DNA from: Marinobacter persicus
Lineage (GTDB): Bacteria > Pseudomonadota > Gammaproteobacteria > Pseudomonadales > Oleiphilaceae
Assembly (NCBI RefSeq): GCF_900114155.1
Contig: NZ_FOSC01000003.1
Location: 236,632-300,631, forward strand
Length of the DNA stretch: 64,000 bases
Direction: 5' to 3'
Within the stretch, counting starts at the first letter, position 1; each line of letters opens with the position of its first letter. The notes below the pieces were generated by a model that was not told the origin of the DNA, did no database searches, and saw only the letters and a list, made by a program, of their open reading frames with translations. A program made the position numbers and the translations under genes. Shown here piece after piece: positions 9,464-18,632 of the stretch.

Positions 9464-12025
9464 TCACTCAGAGCCCGGCATCTCGCGCTTGGGTCGGCCA
9501 ATGTGGAAGCCCTGGGCGTAATCAATGCCCACGTCCCGGACCATTTGCAGTACTTCCTCGTTTTCCACAAATTCCGCCACGGTTTTGAGCTTCAGCTTCT
9601 TGGCCAGGTCGGTGATGCTGACCACGAAGGCCAGATCCCGGGGATCGTTGGCCATGTTGGCAATGAAGTCGCCCTCGATCTTCACAAAATCAATCGGCAG
9701 GTACTTCAGGTAGTGGAACGATGAGAAGCCGGAGCCGAAGTCGTCAATCGCCAGCAGGTAGCCGGAGTCTTTCAGGCTGCGCACAAAGTTTTCCAGCAGC
9801 CCCATGTTTTTCACCGTGTCGCGCTCGGTAATCTCGAACACAATACGGCCGTGGTCCAACTGGTAGCGGTCTGTCAGGTCATGCAGGGTTTGCAGGAAAT
9901 CCCGCACCAGTATGGACCTCGGCGAAAGGTTGATGAACAGCAGCCCTTCATAACCCGTGTCGCACACGTACTTGAAGGCCTTCTCCATCACGATGTAGTC
10001 CATCAGGTGAACTTTGCCCATGGACTCGGCAATCTCGATGAACTCGCCCGCTGTCATCAGTGTCTCATCCGGCAACTCGATGCGGCTGAGTACCTCCATT
10101 GCTGGAATGTCGTCACCATTTGGCTGAATGGGCTGGAACACCGGCACCACGCTGTGGTTTTCGATGGCATCGTTCACCAGCACCATCTTCTGGTTCAGGT
10201 CGTTGAAGATTTCCGCCACGTCTTCCTTGTGGGGCAGGCTGATACGGTTCTTGCCCTGGCTCTTGGAGCGGTACATCAGGTTGTCCACGAACATGAACAG
10301 GTCTTTGCGGTTCTCCGCGTGGTCCGGGAACAGGCCCACGCCAATGGAACCGGTAACCCGCACCACGCCGTCCTGCGGGGTTTCCAGGCTGAAGTCCTGC
10401 ATGCATTGCAGCAGCCGTTCGGCCACCTGTTGGGCGTGTTCCAGGCTGGTTTCCGGCAGTACCACCACAAATTCGTCGCCGCCGTAACGGGCCAGCACGT
10501 CGCCAGTGCGCAGGACGCTTTGCAGCTCCAGTGACAGCTGGCGCAGCAGCTTGTCGCCGGTGGCGTGACCGTAGCCGTCGTTGATGGCCTTGAAATTGTC
10601 CAGGTCGAGCATCAGCAGCGCCACCTGGTAATCATGGCGCTGGCAGCGGTCCAGTTCGTAATCCAGCAACTCCCAGAACATGCGCTGGTTGTAAAGGTTG
10701 GTGAGCGGATCCCGGGTGGCGTAGTACTCCAGATCCCGGGTGTACTTGTAGATGGCCTTCACCGAGCCCACCACGTTCAGCAGGGTGGACAGTATGCTCT
10801 CCAGTACCAGCAGTTTGGTGTTGTCCTTGACGATATCGGCGTGCACGCCAATGCCGACAATGCCGCCGATTTTGGGGGTTTCTACCAGCAGCGACTTGGT
10901 TTGAAGCTCAATTTCCGCCGGCTCCAGCTCCAAAGGCGGGCCTTCGGAATGAACGCTGTTGTGGTGGATGATGACCTCGCCCGGCAGGCCGAAGTGCTCG
11001 TTACCCTGCAGACGATTTCGGATGGCTGTTTCCATCATCTTGCGGGTGTTGTCGGAAGGGGGCTTCATCCAGAAGATTTCCAGGTCAAACACCTCGTCGT
11101 CCACCTTGAAAATGGAGAACATGGTGTAAATCTGGATCACTTGGTTGATGTCGAGCATCAGCATGTTGATGTATTCGCGCCAGTCGCGCACCACCTCGGA
11201 GGTGATCACGAACTTCTCCAGCAGGCGAATCTCGAATTCGAGCAAATCCTTGTCGACCGCTATGCCCTGCAGCCGCTCGGCCAGGGTTTCCACCTGGTGG
11301 AAGATCTGGTTCAGCTCCCGGAAGCCCAGGTCCTCATTTTCCTTGGAGAGCTGACTCAGGTCCTGCAGGGTTTCCACTTTCTTGATGCGCTTGCTGAGCT
11401 CGTCCACCGAATGGTTGACCCGGAATGTGACGGAACGCACCGCCCAGAAACCGAACAGGATCGGCAGGGGGGAAAGCACCAGCAGATAGTAGAGCAGGTT
11501 GCGGCTGGCAATATCCATTTGATCGGTGAGGTTCTGCTTCACCTCGATTACACCCAGGGTGTCACCCACTTCGGCGTTGGTGTGACACTGCAGGCAGGAG
11601 TTCTCAGCCTTCAGTGGATGCAGGTAGCGCTGTTCGTTGCCGTAAGTGCGTTTGATCACCTCGCCGGAGCGCATGGCATCGCGAATGGCTTTGTCCATCT
11701 GTGGCTGGTTGATCTCGCCGTACAGCTCGGTAACGGTCTCGCCCCGGTAGACCATCACATCCATGGCGGCATCGGATTTCTTGGGGCTGGAAAGCTGCTC
11801 CATGAACTGCTCCAGTTGCTCGCGCGTCCAGCCCTGGCTCATGACCAGGTACATGGAGTTGAACGTGCTTTCCGCCACAGACTTGGCAATTTCATCGGCA
11901 CTGGCGCGAATGCTGGCCTCGTAGGCCAGGCGGCAAACGAACAGCAGAATCAGAAAGCCGATGGCCGAAAACAGAAACGTGCGGGTCAGCAGGTAGCGCT
12001 GTATAGACGGTGCAACTCGGGACAT
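9464..12025 (-). CDS. Membrane GGDEF-EAL protein with periplasmic c-type haem motif
   Basis: Predicted cyclic-di-GMP enzyme of 853 residues. Order: membrane helix (about 12-32); periplasmic domain containing ENSCLQCHTN, a CxxCH haem c site, in a region resembling DUF3365/Tll0287-type sensors; second helix (LLYYLLVLSPLPILFGFWAV); linker with coiled coil; a GAF-like middle; GGDEF domain with intact RYGGDEF and RxxD-free surroundings; EAL domain reading EVL in place of EAL but keeping NLSPRSI, EITERD, DDFGSGFSS, KIEGDF and QGFHIGRP. Both activities are plausible. The frame is open further upstream to 12214, but the signal-anchor starts properly at the ATG at 12025. A redox or gas input through the haem is inferred. 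Confidence 0.88.
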   Translation of the reverse strand: MSRVAPSIQRYLLTRTFLFSAIGFLILLFVCRLAYEASIRASADEIAKSVAESTFNSMYLVMSQGWTREQLEQFMEQLSSPKKSDAAMDVMVYRGETVTELYGEINQPQMDKAIRDAMRSGEVIKRTYGNEQRYLHPLKAENSCLQCHTNAEVGDTLGVIEVKQNLTDQMDIASRNLLYYLLVLSPLPILFGFWAVRSVTFRVNHSVDELSKRIKKVETLQDLSQLSKENEDLGFRELNQIFHQVETLAERLQGIAVDKDLLEFEIRLLEKFVITSEVVRDWREYINMLMLDINQVIQIYTMFSIFKVDDEVFDLEIFWMKPPSDNTRKMMETAIRNRLQGNEHFGLPGEVIIHHNSVHSEGPPLELEPAEIELQTKSLLVETPKIGGIVGIGVHADIVKDNTKLLVLESILSTLLNVVGSVKAIYKYTRDLEYYATRDPLTNLYNQRMFWELLDYELDRCQRHDYQVALLMLDLDNFKAINDGYGHATGDKLLRQLSLELQSVLRTGDVLARYGGDEFVVVLPETSLEHAQQVAERLLQCMQDFSLETPQDGVVRVTGSIGVGLFPDHAENRKDLFMFVDNLMYRSKSQGKNRISLPHKEDVAEIFNDLNQKMVLVNDAIENHSVVPVFQPIQPNGDDIPAMEVLSRIELPDETLMTAGEFIEIAESMGKVHLMDYIVMEKAFKYVCDTGYEGLLFINLSPRSILVRDFLQTLHDLTDRYQLDHGRIVFEITERDTVKNMGLLENFVRSLKDSGYLLAIDDFGSGFSSFHYLKYLPIDFVKIEGDFIANMANDPRDLAFVVSITDLAKKLKLKTVAEFVENEEVLQMVRDVGIDYAQGFHIGRPKREMPGSE

Positions 12026-12096
12026 ACCTTGGGAAAACTCGTTTTTGTGTTTGCTGCGGATTGTACGTATCTGCGGAGGAGGGGTCTGTCGTCCTT

Positions 12097-12120
12097 TTGG
12101 CCAGATTTGATTCTGGTCAA
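12097..12120. promoter_or_regulatory. Inverted repeat upstream of the GGDEF-EAL gene
   Basis: TTGGCCAGA (12097-12105) and TCTGGTCAA (12112-12120) form 9-base arms with a single mismatch around a 6-base spacer, 72 bases before the proposed start. This is the shape of an operator for a dimeric regulator; no family can be assigned. Confidence 0.3.
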
Positions 12121-12279
12121 GGTTTGGGTGGGGAGGTGGTGCCGTGGGAAATACCCGGCAGTTGTTGGAAATCGTCGCAGAGATCGTTACTGTTCCTGCA
12201 ACCCTCGCTAGCATACCGGCGAATATGGTGAGGAAGACTGCCAGGCGGTGATACAGAGCGCTGTCAAAACGGAAGGGAA

Positions 12280-12570
12280 TTGATGCAGCAAACCGGAATC
12301 TACGAACAGCTAATTACCAAGCTCATCGAAAGTCGCCTGGACAGAGACAAGTTTTACGTGGGCGAGCGCGAACTCAACAGCGCAGAAGCCTCAGTGTGGC
12401 TGTCACGTTTTCTCTCCAACATTCTGGAGTTTGCCATTGAATCCGTGCCCTCCGGTGACAATCGGCTGCAGCAGCAGATTGATCTTTCGAACCAGTTGCT
12501 GGTGTGGCTGAAGAGCCGGATTTCAGACGAGGGTTTTCTGGATGAGAATCTTTTGGAAGGATATTCTTGA
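12280..12570 (+). pseudogene. Detached N-terminal piece of a DUF3427-type helicase
   Basis: The 96-residue product (IYEQLITKLIESRLDR..., ending ...LDENLLEGYS) resembles the small N-terminal domain that normally precedes a PLD-type nuclease domain and a superfamily 2 helicase in one long polypeptide. Here it runs into a stop at 12570 and the helicase continues in another frame from about 12560. The PLD nuclease part is not present in any frame between them. I read this as the product of an internal deletion that also shifted the frame. Translation of this piece alone is possible: a GGAAGGGAATTG ribosome-site region precedes the ATG. Confidence 0.6.
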
Positions 12571-14716
12571 GCAGCTATCTGTCGAGAGGGACGTGCATCA
12601 GCGTTTCCGTAACCTCGTCGTGGCCGCCACCGGCACTGGCAAGACGCTGATTTCGGCGTTTGATTTTCAGCGCTTCATGAAAACAAAACCAAACGCCCAC
12701 TTTTTGTTTGTGGCGCATCGTGATGAAATTCTGCGGCAGGCCCGTGAAGCCTATCGTGGCGTGCTGCGCAATAATGCCTTCGGTGAGCTCTGGGTTGGCG
12801 GCCAGTTGCCCGAGCATTACCGCCAGTTGTTCGTCTCCATTCAGACCCTAAATAACCAGCTGGACCAGTTGAAGCTGACAGAAGGCTATTACGACTACAT
12901 CGTGATCGACGAAGTGCACCACATCGCTGCATCCAGTTACCGGACGGTACTGGAGCACTTCTCGCCTGAGATACTGCTGGGCCTGACCGCGACACCGGAG
13001 AGGCACGACGGTGGCGATATTCTCAGTGACTTTGGTGGCGTGATTGCCGCCGAACTCCGGCTGCCGGAAGCCATCAACCGCCGTCACCTCTGCCCCTTCC
13101 AGTATTTTGGGATCGATGACGACACCGACCTGCGCACCATTCCCTGGCACCGCGGCCGCTACGATGTTGCTCAGTTAACCAACCTGTACACGCATAATCA
13201 GAGCCGTGTAAACAAGATCCTGCGCAGCCTGCGGGAAATCGTCACCGACATCACCAGCATGAAAGCTCTCGCTTTCTGCGTGAGCCGTGAACACGCAAAC
13301 TTTATGGTGCAACAGTTCCTGCTGCACGGTATCAAGGCTGATGTGCTCACCAGCGACAACAGCCACGAGCGTCAGCAAAAGCAGCAAGCCCTTCGCTCAG
13401 GGCAAATCAACGTACTGTGTGTGGTCGATATCTTCAACGAAGGCGTCGATATTCCGGAAGTCGATACCTTGCTGTTCCTGCGCCCAACCGAGAGCCTGAC
13501 CATCTTCCTGCAGCAACTCGGCCGTGGACTGCGTTTGGCCGATGATAAAGACTGCTGCACTGTTCTCGATTTTGTAGGTAACTCTCGGCCCGAGTACGAC
13601 TTTGCCAATAAATTCCGGGCATTGGTGGGCAAGTCAGAACGCTCGATCACCGAAGAACTGAAGCAGAGCTTTCCCCATGCACCACTGGGTTGCCGAATTG
13701 AACTCACCAGGAAGACCCAGGAAATGGTGCTGAGCAACATCCGGCAAGCCACGCTGACCATAAAGCGGCTGGTGTCTCTTGTTCGGCAGTTCCCGCAGCA
13801 TTCCACTCGGCCACTCACGCTGAAAAACTTTCTAACGCATCATCCGCACATCGACCCGAACGAGATTTACAAAAGGGGCAGCTGGGCGGAACTGGTGAGC
13901 AAAGCGAAAACCGAAGACGCAACCAATGACTGGCTGTTCAAGCTTGCGAAAAAGGCCATCTACAACCGGATTTTGATCTGCGACGATCACCAGTACCTGC
14001 TGTTTCTCAAGAAGCTATGCGAGTCCGGGTTTAGCTTGGACGATTCTGGCAACCGTCAGGCGCTCATGTGTCATTACGATTTCTGGCAGAAAGCAGGGCC
14101 AGAGCTGGAATTTGATTCGCTCGCCCAAAGCCTGGCGGAACTCGGCAACCTGGGCCTGGAATCGGAGCTGGTGGATGTGCTCGACTGGAAACTGGCTAAA
14201 ACCAGGCACGAACAGCCGACTATGCCGGAGTTGCAGGAAGTCCCGCTGCGGTTGCACGCGCGTTATTCCCGAGAGCAGATTCTGGTTGGCTTTGGGGCGG
14301 TGACGTTCGAAAACCAGCCGTCATCGAGGGAAGGTGTTTATGTCATTCAGGATAAGAACATGGAGCTGCTGTTCGTCACTCTGGACAAGAACGAAAAGCA
14401 GTTTTCGCCAACGACCATGTACCACGATTACGCGATCAACGAGCAGCTGTTTCACTGGCAGTCCCAAAACAGCGCTCGGCCTGACCGGGGTAAAGGGAAG
14501 GACTATATTCAGCACCAAGCCATCGAAAAACGGTTGTTCCTGTTTGTCAGGGAACAGGCGAAAGACGAATATGGTCGCACCATGGGGTTTGTGAATTACG
14601 GTGAGGTTAATTACGTGTCTAACACTGGATCTCAACCCATGAGTATTACCTGGCAACTCCGAACACCGATGCCGAATTTTATGTGGCAACAAGCAGCGAA
14701 ATTAGCAGCGGCATGA
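12542..14716 (+). CDS. DEAD/DEAH-box helicase with DUF3427-like C-terminus, nuclease domain missing
   Basis: Superfamily 2 helicase core of 724 residues. Motifs: VVAATGTGKTLISA (Walker A, about residue 26), DEVHHIAASSY (motif II, about 120), GLTATPERHDGGD (motif III), EGVDIPEVDT and QQLGRGLRL (motifs V and VI, about 300-335), then a long C-terminal part like the DUF3427 region of related proteins. Full-length relatives, around 1000 residues, begin with a short helical domain and a PLD nuclease; here homology starts abruptly at ILEQLSVERDVHQRFRN. The first six residues from the ATG at 12542 are probably artefacts of the altered frame. The stop overlaps the next start (ATGA), so helicase and methyltransferase-HNH are coupled. 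A defence or DNA-repair role is inferred. Confidence 0.75.
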   Translation: MRIFWKDILEQLSVERDVHQRFRNLVVAATGTGKTLISAFDFQRFMKTKPNAHFLFVAHRDEILRQAREAYRGVLRNNAFGELWVGGQLPEHYRQLFVSIQTLNNQLDQLKLTEGYYDYIVIDEVHHIAASSYRTVLEHFSPEILLGLTATPERHDGGDILSDFGGVIAAELRLPEAINRRHLCPFQYFGIDDDTDLRTIPWHRGRYDVAQLTNLYTHNQSRVNKILRSLREIVTDITSMKALAFCVSREHANFMVQQFLLHGIKADVLTSDNSHERQQKQQALRSGQINVLCVVDIFNEGVDIPEVDTLLFLRPTESLTIFLQQLGRGLRLADDKDCCTVLDFVGNSRPEYDFANKFRALVGKSERSITEELKQSFPHAPLGCRIELTRKTQEMVLSNIRQATLTIKRLVSLVRQFPQHSTRPLTLKNFLTHHPHIDPNEIYKRGSWAELVSKAKTEDATNDWLFKLAKKAIYNRILICDDHQYLLFLKKLCESGFSLDDSGNRQALMCHYDFWQKAGPELEFDSLAQSLAELGNLGLESELVDVLDWKLAKTRHEQPTMPELQEVPLRLHARYSREQILVGFGAVTFENQPSSREGVYVIQDKNMELLFVTLDKNEKQFSPTTMYHDYAINEQLFHWQSQNSARPDRGKGKDYIQHQAIEKRLFLFVREQAKDEYGRTMGFVNYGEVNYVSNTGSQPMSITWQLRTPMPNFMWQQAAKLAAA

Positions 14717-16398
14717 GTCACGAACCCTACGACAAAAACGCTCAAAAATTCTTCAATCAGTATCAGTCTCTGACCTTCGAGCAGGTTCACAGTGACTGGC
14801 TCTCTCTGTTGGAAAAGAGTTCGGGTCTTGCTCTCGACGTGGGCGCGGGCAGTGGCCGTGATGCGTCAGCCTTGGCGGAACGTGGTTGGGATGTAGTGGC
14901 GGTTGAGCCAGCGACGGAGCTGCGCCGATTGGGGGAAGCCGCCACAGCTCGGAAAAGCATCCAGTGGGTGGATGATTCCATGCCGGATCTGGGCGAAATC
15001 CGCAAGCTCAGTTACCGGTTTGATCTGATCCTGGTGTCTGCGGTGTGGATGCATGTCTCACCATCGAGTCGTGAACGGGCATTTCGTATTTTGACTGAGC
15101 TGCTGGCGCCGTCCGGCATGCTTGTGATCACTTTGCGCCATGGTCCGGGTGATGGGGAGCGGGTTTTCCATGAGGTGAGTAAAGCGGAACTGGACTGTTT
15201 TGCACAAAACAGGGCTGTCATGCCGGTTCCGGTACCTGCAGAAAATCGCGCTGACGAGCTGAAACGCTCCGGGGTTTGGTGGGAGACGGCGGTTTACCGC
15301 CTGCCGGATGACGGCACCGGGGCGTTGCCAACCTTGCGGCACATTATTGTTAACGATAACAAGTCTTCTACCTACAAGCTGGGCTTGCTTCGGACGCTGG
15401 TGCGAATGGCCGACAGCTCCCCCGGACTGATCCTGAATCGAACCGATGAGTGGGTAGAGGTGCCTTTGGGTGCCGTGGGCTTGTTCTGGTTGATGCTTTA
15501 TCACCCGCTGATTCTTCAGCATCAGCTGCGACAGGCGCCGGGGTCGGGCGGCTATGGTTTTGCCGGTGATGAATTCTATCAGCTGGCACAAATGACACCG
15601 CTGGATTTCAGGGTGGGGCTGTCACTTTCGGCAGAGCATGCACCGGTTGTTCTCAAGGCGATCCGGACGGCTGCCGCAAATATTCTGAAGAACCCGGCCC
15701 GCTACACAACCTGGCCAGGCAGCAATCGTACGGTTTTTGAAGGCGGGGTGAGCCGTTTCCGGATCCGCAACGAGGCTGTAAGGCTTGATCGGGAAACACT
15801 GGCGCGCTTTGGTACGTTTCGTGTGCCGGCCATGCTCTGGGACACTTTCAGTCGCTATGCCTGCTGGGTCGAGCCCGCCATCGTTAATGAGTGGGTGAAT
15901 TTGATGGGTAGCTGGGAGGCTCGCTATTCATCGGATATTTACCACCGTGCGCTGCAATGGGCTGAAGGCCGTCGGGATACCACATTGGTTCGGCAGCTAG
16001 TGGACCAACAGCTGCAAACCGGACATGTTGAGTGTGTCTGGACCGCAAGTGATCTTGGTCGTGTCCGTTATGACATCGACCACTGCTTTCCGTGGTCGCG
16101 TTGGAATAATAATGATTTGTGGAATCTTTTGCCGGCATCACAGCGTGCAAATGTGGCCAAATCGGAAAAGCTTCCGGCGGATGCGTTATTGAAAGAGGCG
16201 CGGCCTCGAGTACTCGAATGGTGGGACCAAGCTATCATCGGGACAGAACGTGAAAAGCAGTTTTTCGCGGAAGCCGAAGCTGCATTGCCGTTACTGGGCG
16301 CGAGCCAATCAGCAGAGAGCGTTTTCGAGGGAATGCTTCAGCAGCGGTTGCGCTTAAAAACCAATTTGCAGTTGGCTGAGTGGATGGGGATGCAGTGA
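14713..16398 (+). CDS. Methyltransferase-HNH endonuclease fusion
   Basis: 561 residues. The N-terminal half is a class I SAM-dependent methyltransferase: LALDVGAGSGRDASALAERG (motif I, about residues 37-56), VVAVEPA, then DLILVSAVWMHV. The middle is unassigned and basic. The C-terminus has an HNH-type nuclease pattern around residues 445-490: CVWT, then YDIDHCFPWSRW, LWNLLPAS and N..K, with Asp-His, Asn and Lys in the expected order. The ATG at 14713 overlaps the helicase stop, so the two are translated together; a longer start at 14683 lies inside the helicase. Methyltransferase and nuclease in one chain beside a helicase suggests restriction-like nucleic acid processing, but the substrate is unknown and the methyltransferase could also act on protein or small molecules. 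Confidence 0.7.
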   Translation: MSHEPYDKNAQKFFNQYQSLTFEQVHSDWLSLLEKSSGLALDVGAGSGRDASALAERGWDVVAVEPATELRRLGEAATARKSIQWVDDSMPDLGEIRKLSYRFDLILVSAVWMHVSPSSRERAFRILTELLAPSGMLVITLRHGPGDGERVFHEVSKAELDCFAQNRAVMPVPVPAENRADELKRSGVWWETAVYRLPDDGTGALPTLRHIIVNDNKSSTYKLGLLRTLVRMADSSPGLILNRTDEWVEVPLGAVGLFWLMLYHPLILQHQLRQAPGSGGYGFAGDEFYQLAQMTPLDFRVGLSLSAEHAPVVLKAIRTAAANILKNPARYTTWPGSNRTVFEGGVSRFRIRNEAVRLDRETLARFGTFRVPAMLWDTFSRYACWVEPAIVNEWVNLMGSWEARYSSDIYHRALQWAEGRRDTTLVRQLVDQQLQTGHVECVWTASDLGRVRYDIDHCFPWSRWNNNDLWNLLPASQRANVAKSEKLPADALLKEARPRVLEWWDQAIIGTEREKQFFAEAEAALPLLGASQSAESVFEGMLQQRLRLKTNLQLAEWMGMQ

Positions 16399-16475
16399 TG
16401 TCGACGGTTGCACTCCTTGGAGATGCAGGGGTCGCTGCACCGGCGACCCAGTTACTTCAATACTCTCGCTCGCTG

Positions 16476-16865
16476 TTACGCCCCAGCGCGAGTAACCCCA
16501 ACCACCTTCAAATGAATCGGCTTACGCCCCTTCATCGGCCACTCAATGCGGTCGCCAATACCTAACCCCAACATGGCGGCGCCGGCCGGTGCCAGGATCG
16601 AAACCCTGTCGGAGGCTTCTCCCACTTCATGCGGGTATACCAGCGTCATCTCGTGTTCCTGGTTCGCGTCTTCATCCAGAAAGCGTACACGGGAGTTCAT
16701 GGTAACGACGTTTTCCGGCATTTCGCGCGAGGGTTTCAGGTCGGCACGGCTCAGCTCTTCTTCCAGGCCATCGATAACGTCTGATGTTCCCTCCATACGT
16801 TCGATGAGAGCGGTGAGCCGGTTGTAATCTTCTTCCGCAACAACAATAAACGGCAACTCAGACAT
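16476..16865 (-). CDS. rnk: Nucleoside diphosphate kinase regulator (Rnk, GreA-like)
   Basis: 129 residues from the ATG at 16865 (MSELPFIVVAEEDYNRL). Rnk proteins pair a short coiled-coil N-terminus with a GreA/GreB C-terminal domain that binds RNA polymerase. Seen: RLTALIERMEGTSDVIDGLEEEL in the coil part and the FKBP-like segment VRFLDEDANQEHEMTLVYP...ILAPAGAAMLGLGIGD. A longer open frame to 16985 has no support. The gene sits convergent to the methyltransferase-HNH gene (78-base gap) and is probably host core. Confidence 0.88.
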   Translation of the reverse strand: MSELPFIVVAEEDYNRLTALIERMEGTSDVIDGLEEELSRADLKPSREMPENVVTMNSRVRFLDEDANQEHEMTLVYPHEVGEASDRVSILAPAGAAMLGLGIGDRIEWPMKGRKPIHLKVVGVTRAGA

Positions 16866-17003
16866 GGCTGTCTCCGAAAAATCAAATAGGGATTTGGGTA
16901 GTAAAGCGGCCCGGTCGGGATTTGGCGGGGCCTGGAGGTAATCGGTTATAAAGCTGAATCTACCGCTCCGGGGTGGGAATAGCAATGGCTGAAGTGGTGG
17001 GCT

Positions 17004-18293
17004 TCAGCCAATTCTGAAATCGGGGTGTAGTCTCTGCCAGTGGTTGGTCAGGGCCTGTTTGTGATTGGTGGCCATTGGCAACGTTCTCAGCACCTTTGGC
17101 CATTCAGCTCGTGCTTTATCGAGTACATCCAGAAGGTGTGGCTGGATAGCGCGCCACGGGATGTTTGATTTCTCCGCCCAGCTCTGGAATTGGGCCATAT
17201 CGGCGTGGTACCAGTCTTTCGCTCTCCCAAGGTTCAGGGCGAATTCATGTTCGTTTTCCATGTAAACGCTGGTGGTGACTATGTCATAAGCCGGAGACAG
17301 CCTTGGATTGACTCTATCCGGGTAAACAACGCTCCAGTTTTTTAGGTGCGCGTCACCATTGGCTAACAACAGGTTGACCAGCAGTCGCCTTGCAAGCTGC
17401 TGAACGTCTGCCAAACCGTCATTGCTGTAGCTGTAGAGTACCCGGGCAATTTGTTGGTAGTTTCCACCCTGGTATTTATCGTGCGGGTACTTGGTCAGAA
17501 TCTGCGCAAAGTCTTCCATGTGAATACGTTGGTCGTTGATGCGGTCAAATCGTTTAATGGCAAACGCGTATTCTTCATTTGGAAGATTGATCTGCGGAAG
17601 TTGCTCCACTTGAGCCATCGGCACCAAACGTATTTCTGGAATATTGATGCCGGCGAGCTCGGCCAGGCGCATGGCTGTATATTCGTTTATGGGCACGTGT
17701 TTGTGGGTGGTTGACGGTGTTTTGATAATCCACCCGCCCAACTCACCGGTTTGTGCAACCTGGTATCGGCCATCCAGTTCCTGCATGGAGAACTTCATTT
17801 GTACCCCCGCCAGAGAAAAGCCATTGCCGGCCGCCTGGAGCCTGGGGGTAGATACATCCGGTCTGCCTCCAGTTTCGAGGACATAACCTCCAGTTTCGAG
17901 GACATAAACAGGTACGTTCTCTGGTGATACCGGGGTGGCAATCAAGGCTCCTGGTAAGTCTCGCCCCAGCCAGGACAAGAGTTCGAATTCGTTATCCGGG
18001 TGTATCTTGAGAGCTTGAGCCAGAAACTCTCTCAGGGCGCCCTCGGGTAGGAGGTTAGATAGAACAGGGTGCAGTTTTTGTCGACGCACCCAGGGCGACG
18101 CCATCACTTCGGAGGACTTGGGAAACGCGGGATGGGTGATCAGGCTAAATGTCGGGCGATCACTTGAGGCCTGATACTCAGGGCTGAATGTAAGGATGCT
18201 GCGGCCATCCCGAAAGCCGGTCAGGTAGCCAACGGTGGTGTTGTGCAGGCTTAGCTTCAAAACGCGGGCATGTGGGGTTTCAGTCATCATCAT
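17004..18293 (-). CDS. hipA: HipA-family serine/threonine kinase toxin
   Basis: HipA toxins phosphorylate translation factors (glutamyl-tRNA synthetase in E. coli) and are held by HipB. About 429 residues. Seen: N-terminal subdomain with GYLTGFRDGRSILTFSPEY and HPVLSNLLPEGALRE; kinase core with FSLAGVQMKFSM, GGWIIKTPS; catalytic loop LLANGDAHLKNWSV (about residue 310) and LSPAYDIVTTS for metal binding. Active-site residues look intact. It overlaps hipB by a few bases; three consecutive ATG codons at 18285-18293 give several possible starts. A 21-base tandem duplication (17866-17907) adds a repeated YVLETGG in the N-terminal half. Confidence 0.9.
   Translation of the reverse strand: MMMTETPHARVLKLSLHNTTVGYLTGFRDGRSILTFSPEYQASSDRPTFSLITHPAFPKSSEVMASPWVRRQKLHPVLSNLLPEGALREFLAQALKIHPDNEFELLSWLGRDLPGALIATPVSPENVPVYVLETGGYVLETGGRPDVSTPRLQAAGNGFSLAGVQMKFSMQELDGRYQVAQTGELGGWIIKTPSTTHKHVPINEYTAMRLAELAGINIPEIRLVPMAQVEQLPQINLPNEEYAFAIKRFDRINDQRIHMEDFAQILTKYPHDKYQGGNYQQIARVLYSYSNDGLADVQQLARRLLVNLLLANGDAHLKNWSVVYPDRVNPRLSPAYDIVTTSVYMENEHEFALNLGRAKDWYHADMAQFQSWAEKSNIPWRAIQPHLLDVLDKARAEWPKVLRTLPMATNHKQALTNHWQRLHPDFRIG
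17866..17907. repeat. 21-bp tandem duplication inside hipA
   Basis: The 21-base unit beginning CCTCCAGTTTCGAGG occurs twice back to back (17866-17886 and 17887-17907) without a mismatch. It is in frame and gives YVLETGGYVLETGG in the protein. Such an exact repeat is prone to slippage and looks recent. Confidence 0.95.
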
Positions 18294-18594
18294 CCCCAAG
18301 TAGCCCGCGCCAGGGATCGTCAGCTACATGGTTTGCCTCTGGCTCTTTGGCGGCTGACGCAGCCGTTTTGCCCGCGATAACGGCCTCTACCTCAAGAACC
18401 TTTTCCTCCGGCACCAGCATGACTTGCATTTTCATGCCTTTGGCGACCAATTCGAGTGTTTCCAGGCGAGGGTTACCGCCGGCTTCGAGGCGCTGGTATT
18501 GTTGGCGCGGCATGCCAATGCGCATTTCCATATCCTGCTGACGCAGACCGAGCGCTTGTCGCCGCTGTTTCAGTTGGTGATGAACTTTGCTCAC
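18280..18594 (-). CDS. hipB: HipB-type antitoxin, XRE-family repressor
   Basis: 104 residues from a GTG start at 18594, preceded by CAGGAAA. HipB neutralises HipA and represses its own operon. The N-terminal helix-turn-helix is clear: LKQRRQALGLRQQDMEMRIGM followed by PRQQYQRLEAGGNPRLETLELVAKGM. The C-terminal tail, about residues 65-104, is flexible and acidic (ends DDDD) and could be the part degraded to free the toxin. Stop overlaps the hipA start region, a standard antitoxin-first arrangement. Confidence 0.9.
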   Translation of the reverse strand: MSKVHHQLKQRRQALGLRQQDMEMRIGMPRQQYQRLEAGGNPRLETLELVAKGMKMQVMLVPEEKVLEVEAVIAGKTAASAAKEPEANHVADDPWRGLLGDDDD

Positions 18595-18632
18595 GGGGTT
18601 TCCTGGGGCATCTTATCTGTTTCATTTTCAAT

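Noticed and set aside
10565..12211. Plus-strand open frame (548 codons) opposite the GGDEF-EAL gene
   Set aside because: Antisense shadow; rich in His, Gln and Val without domain pattern.
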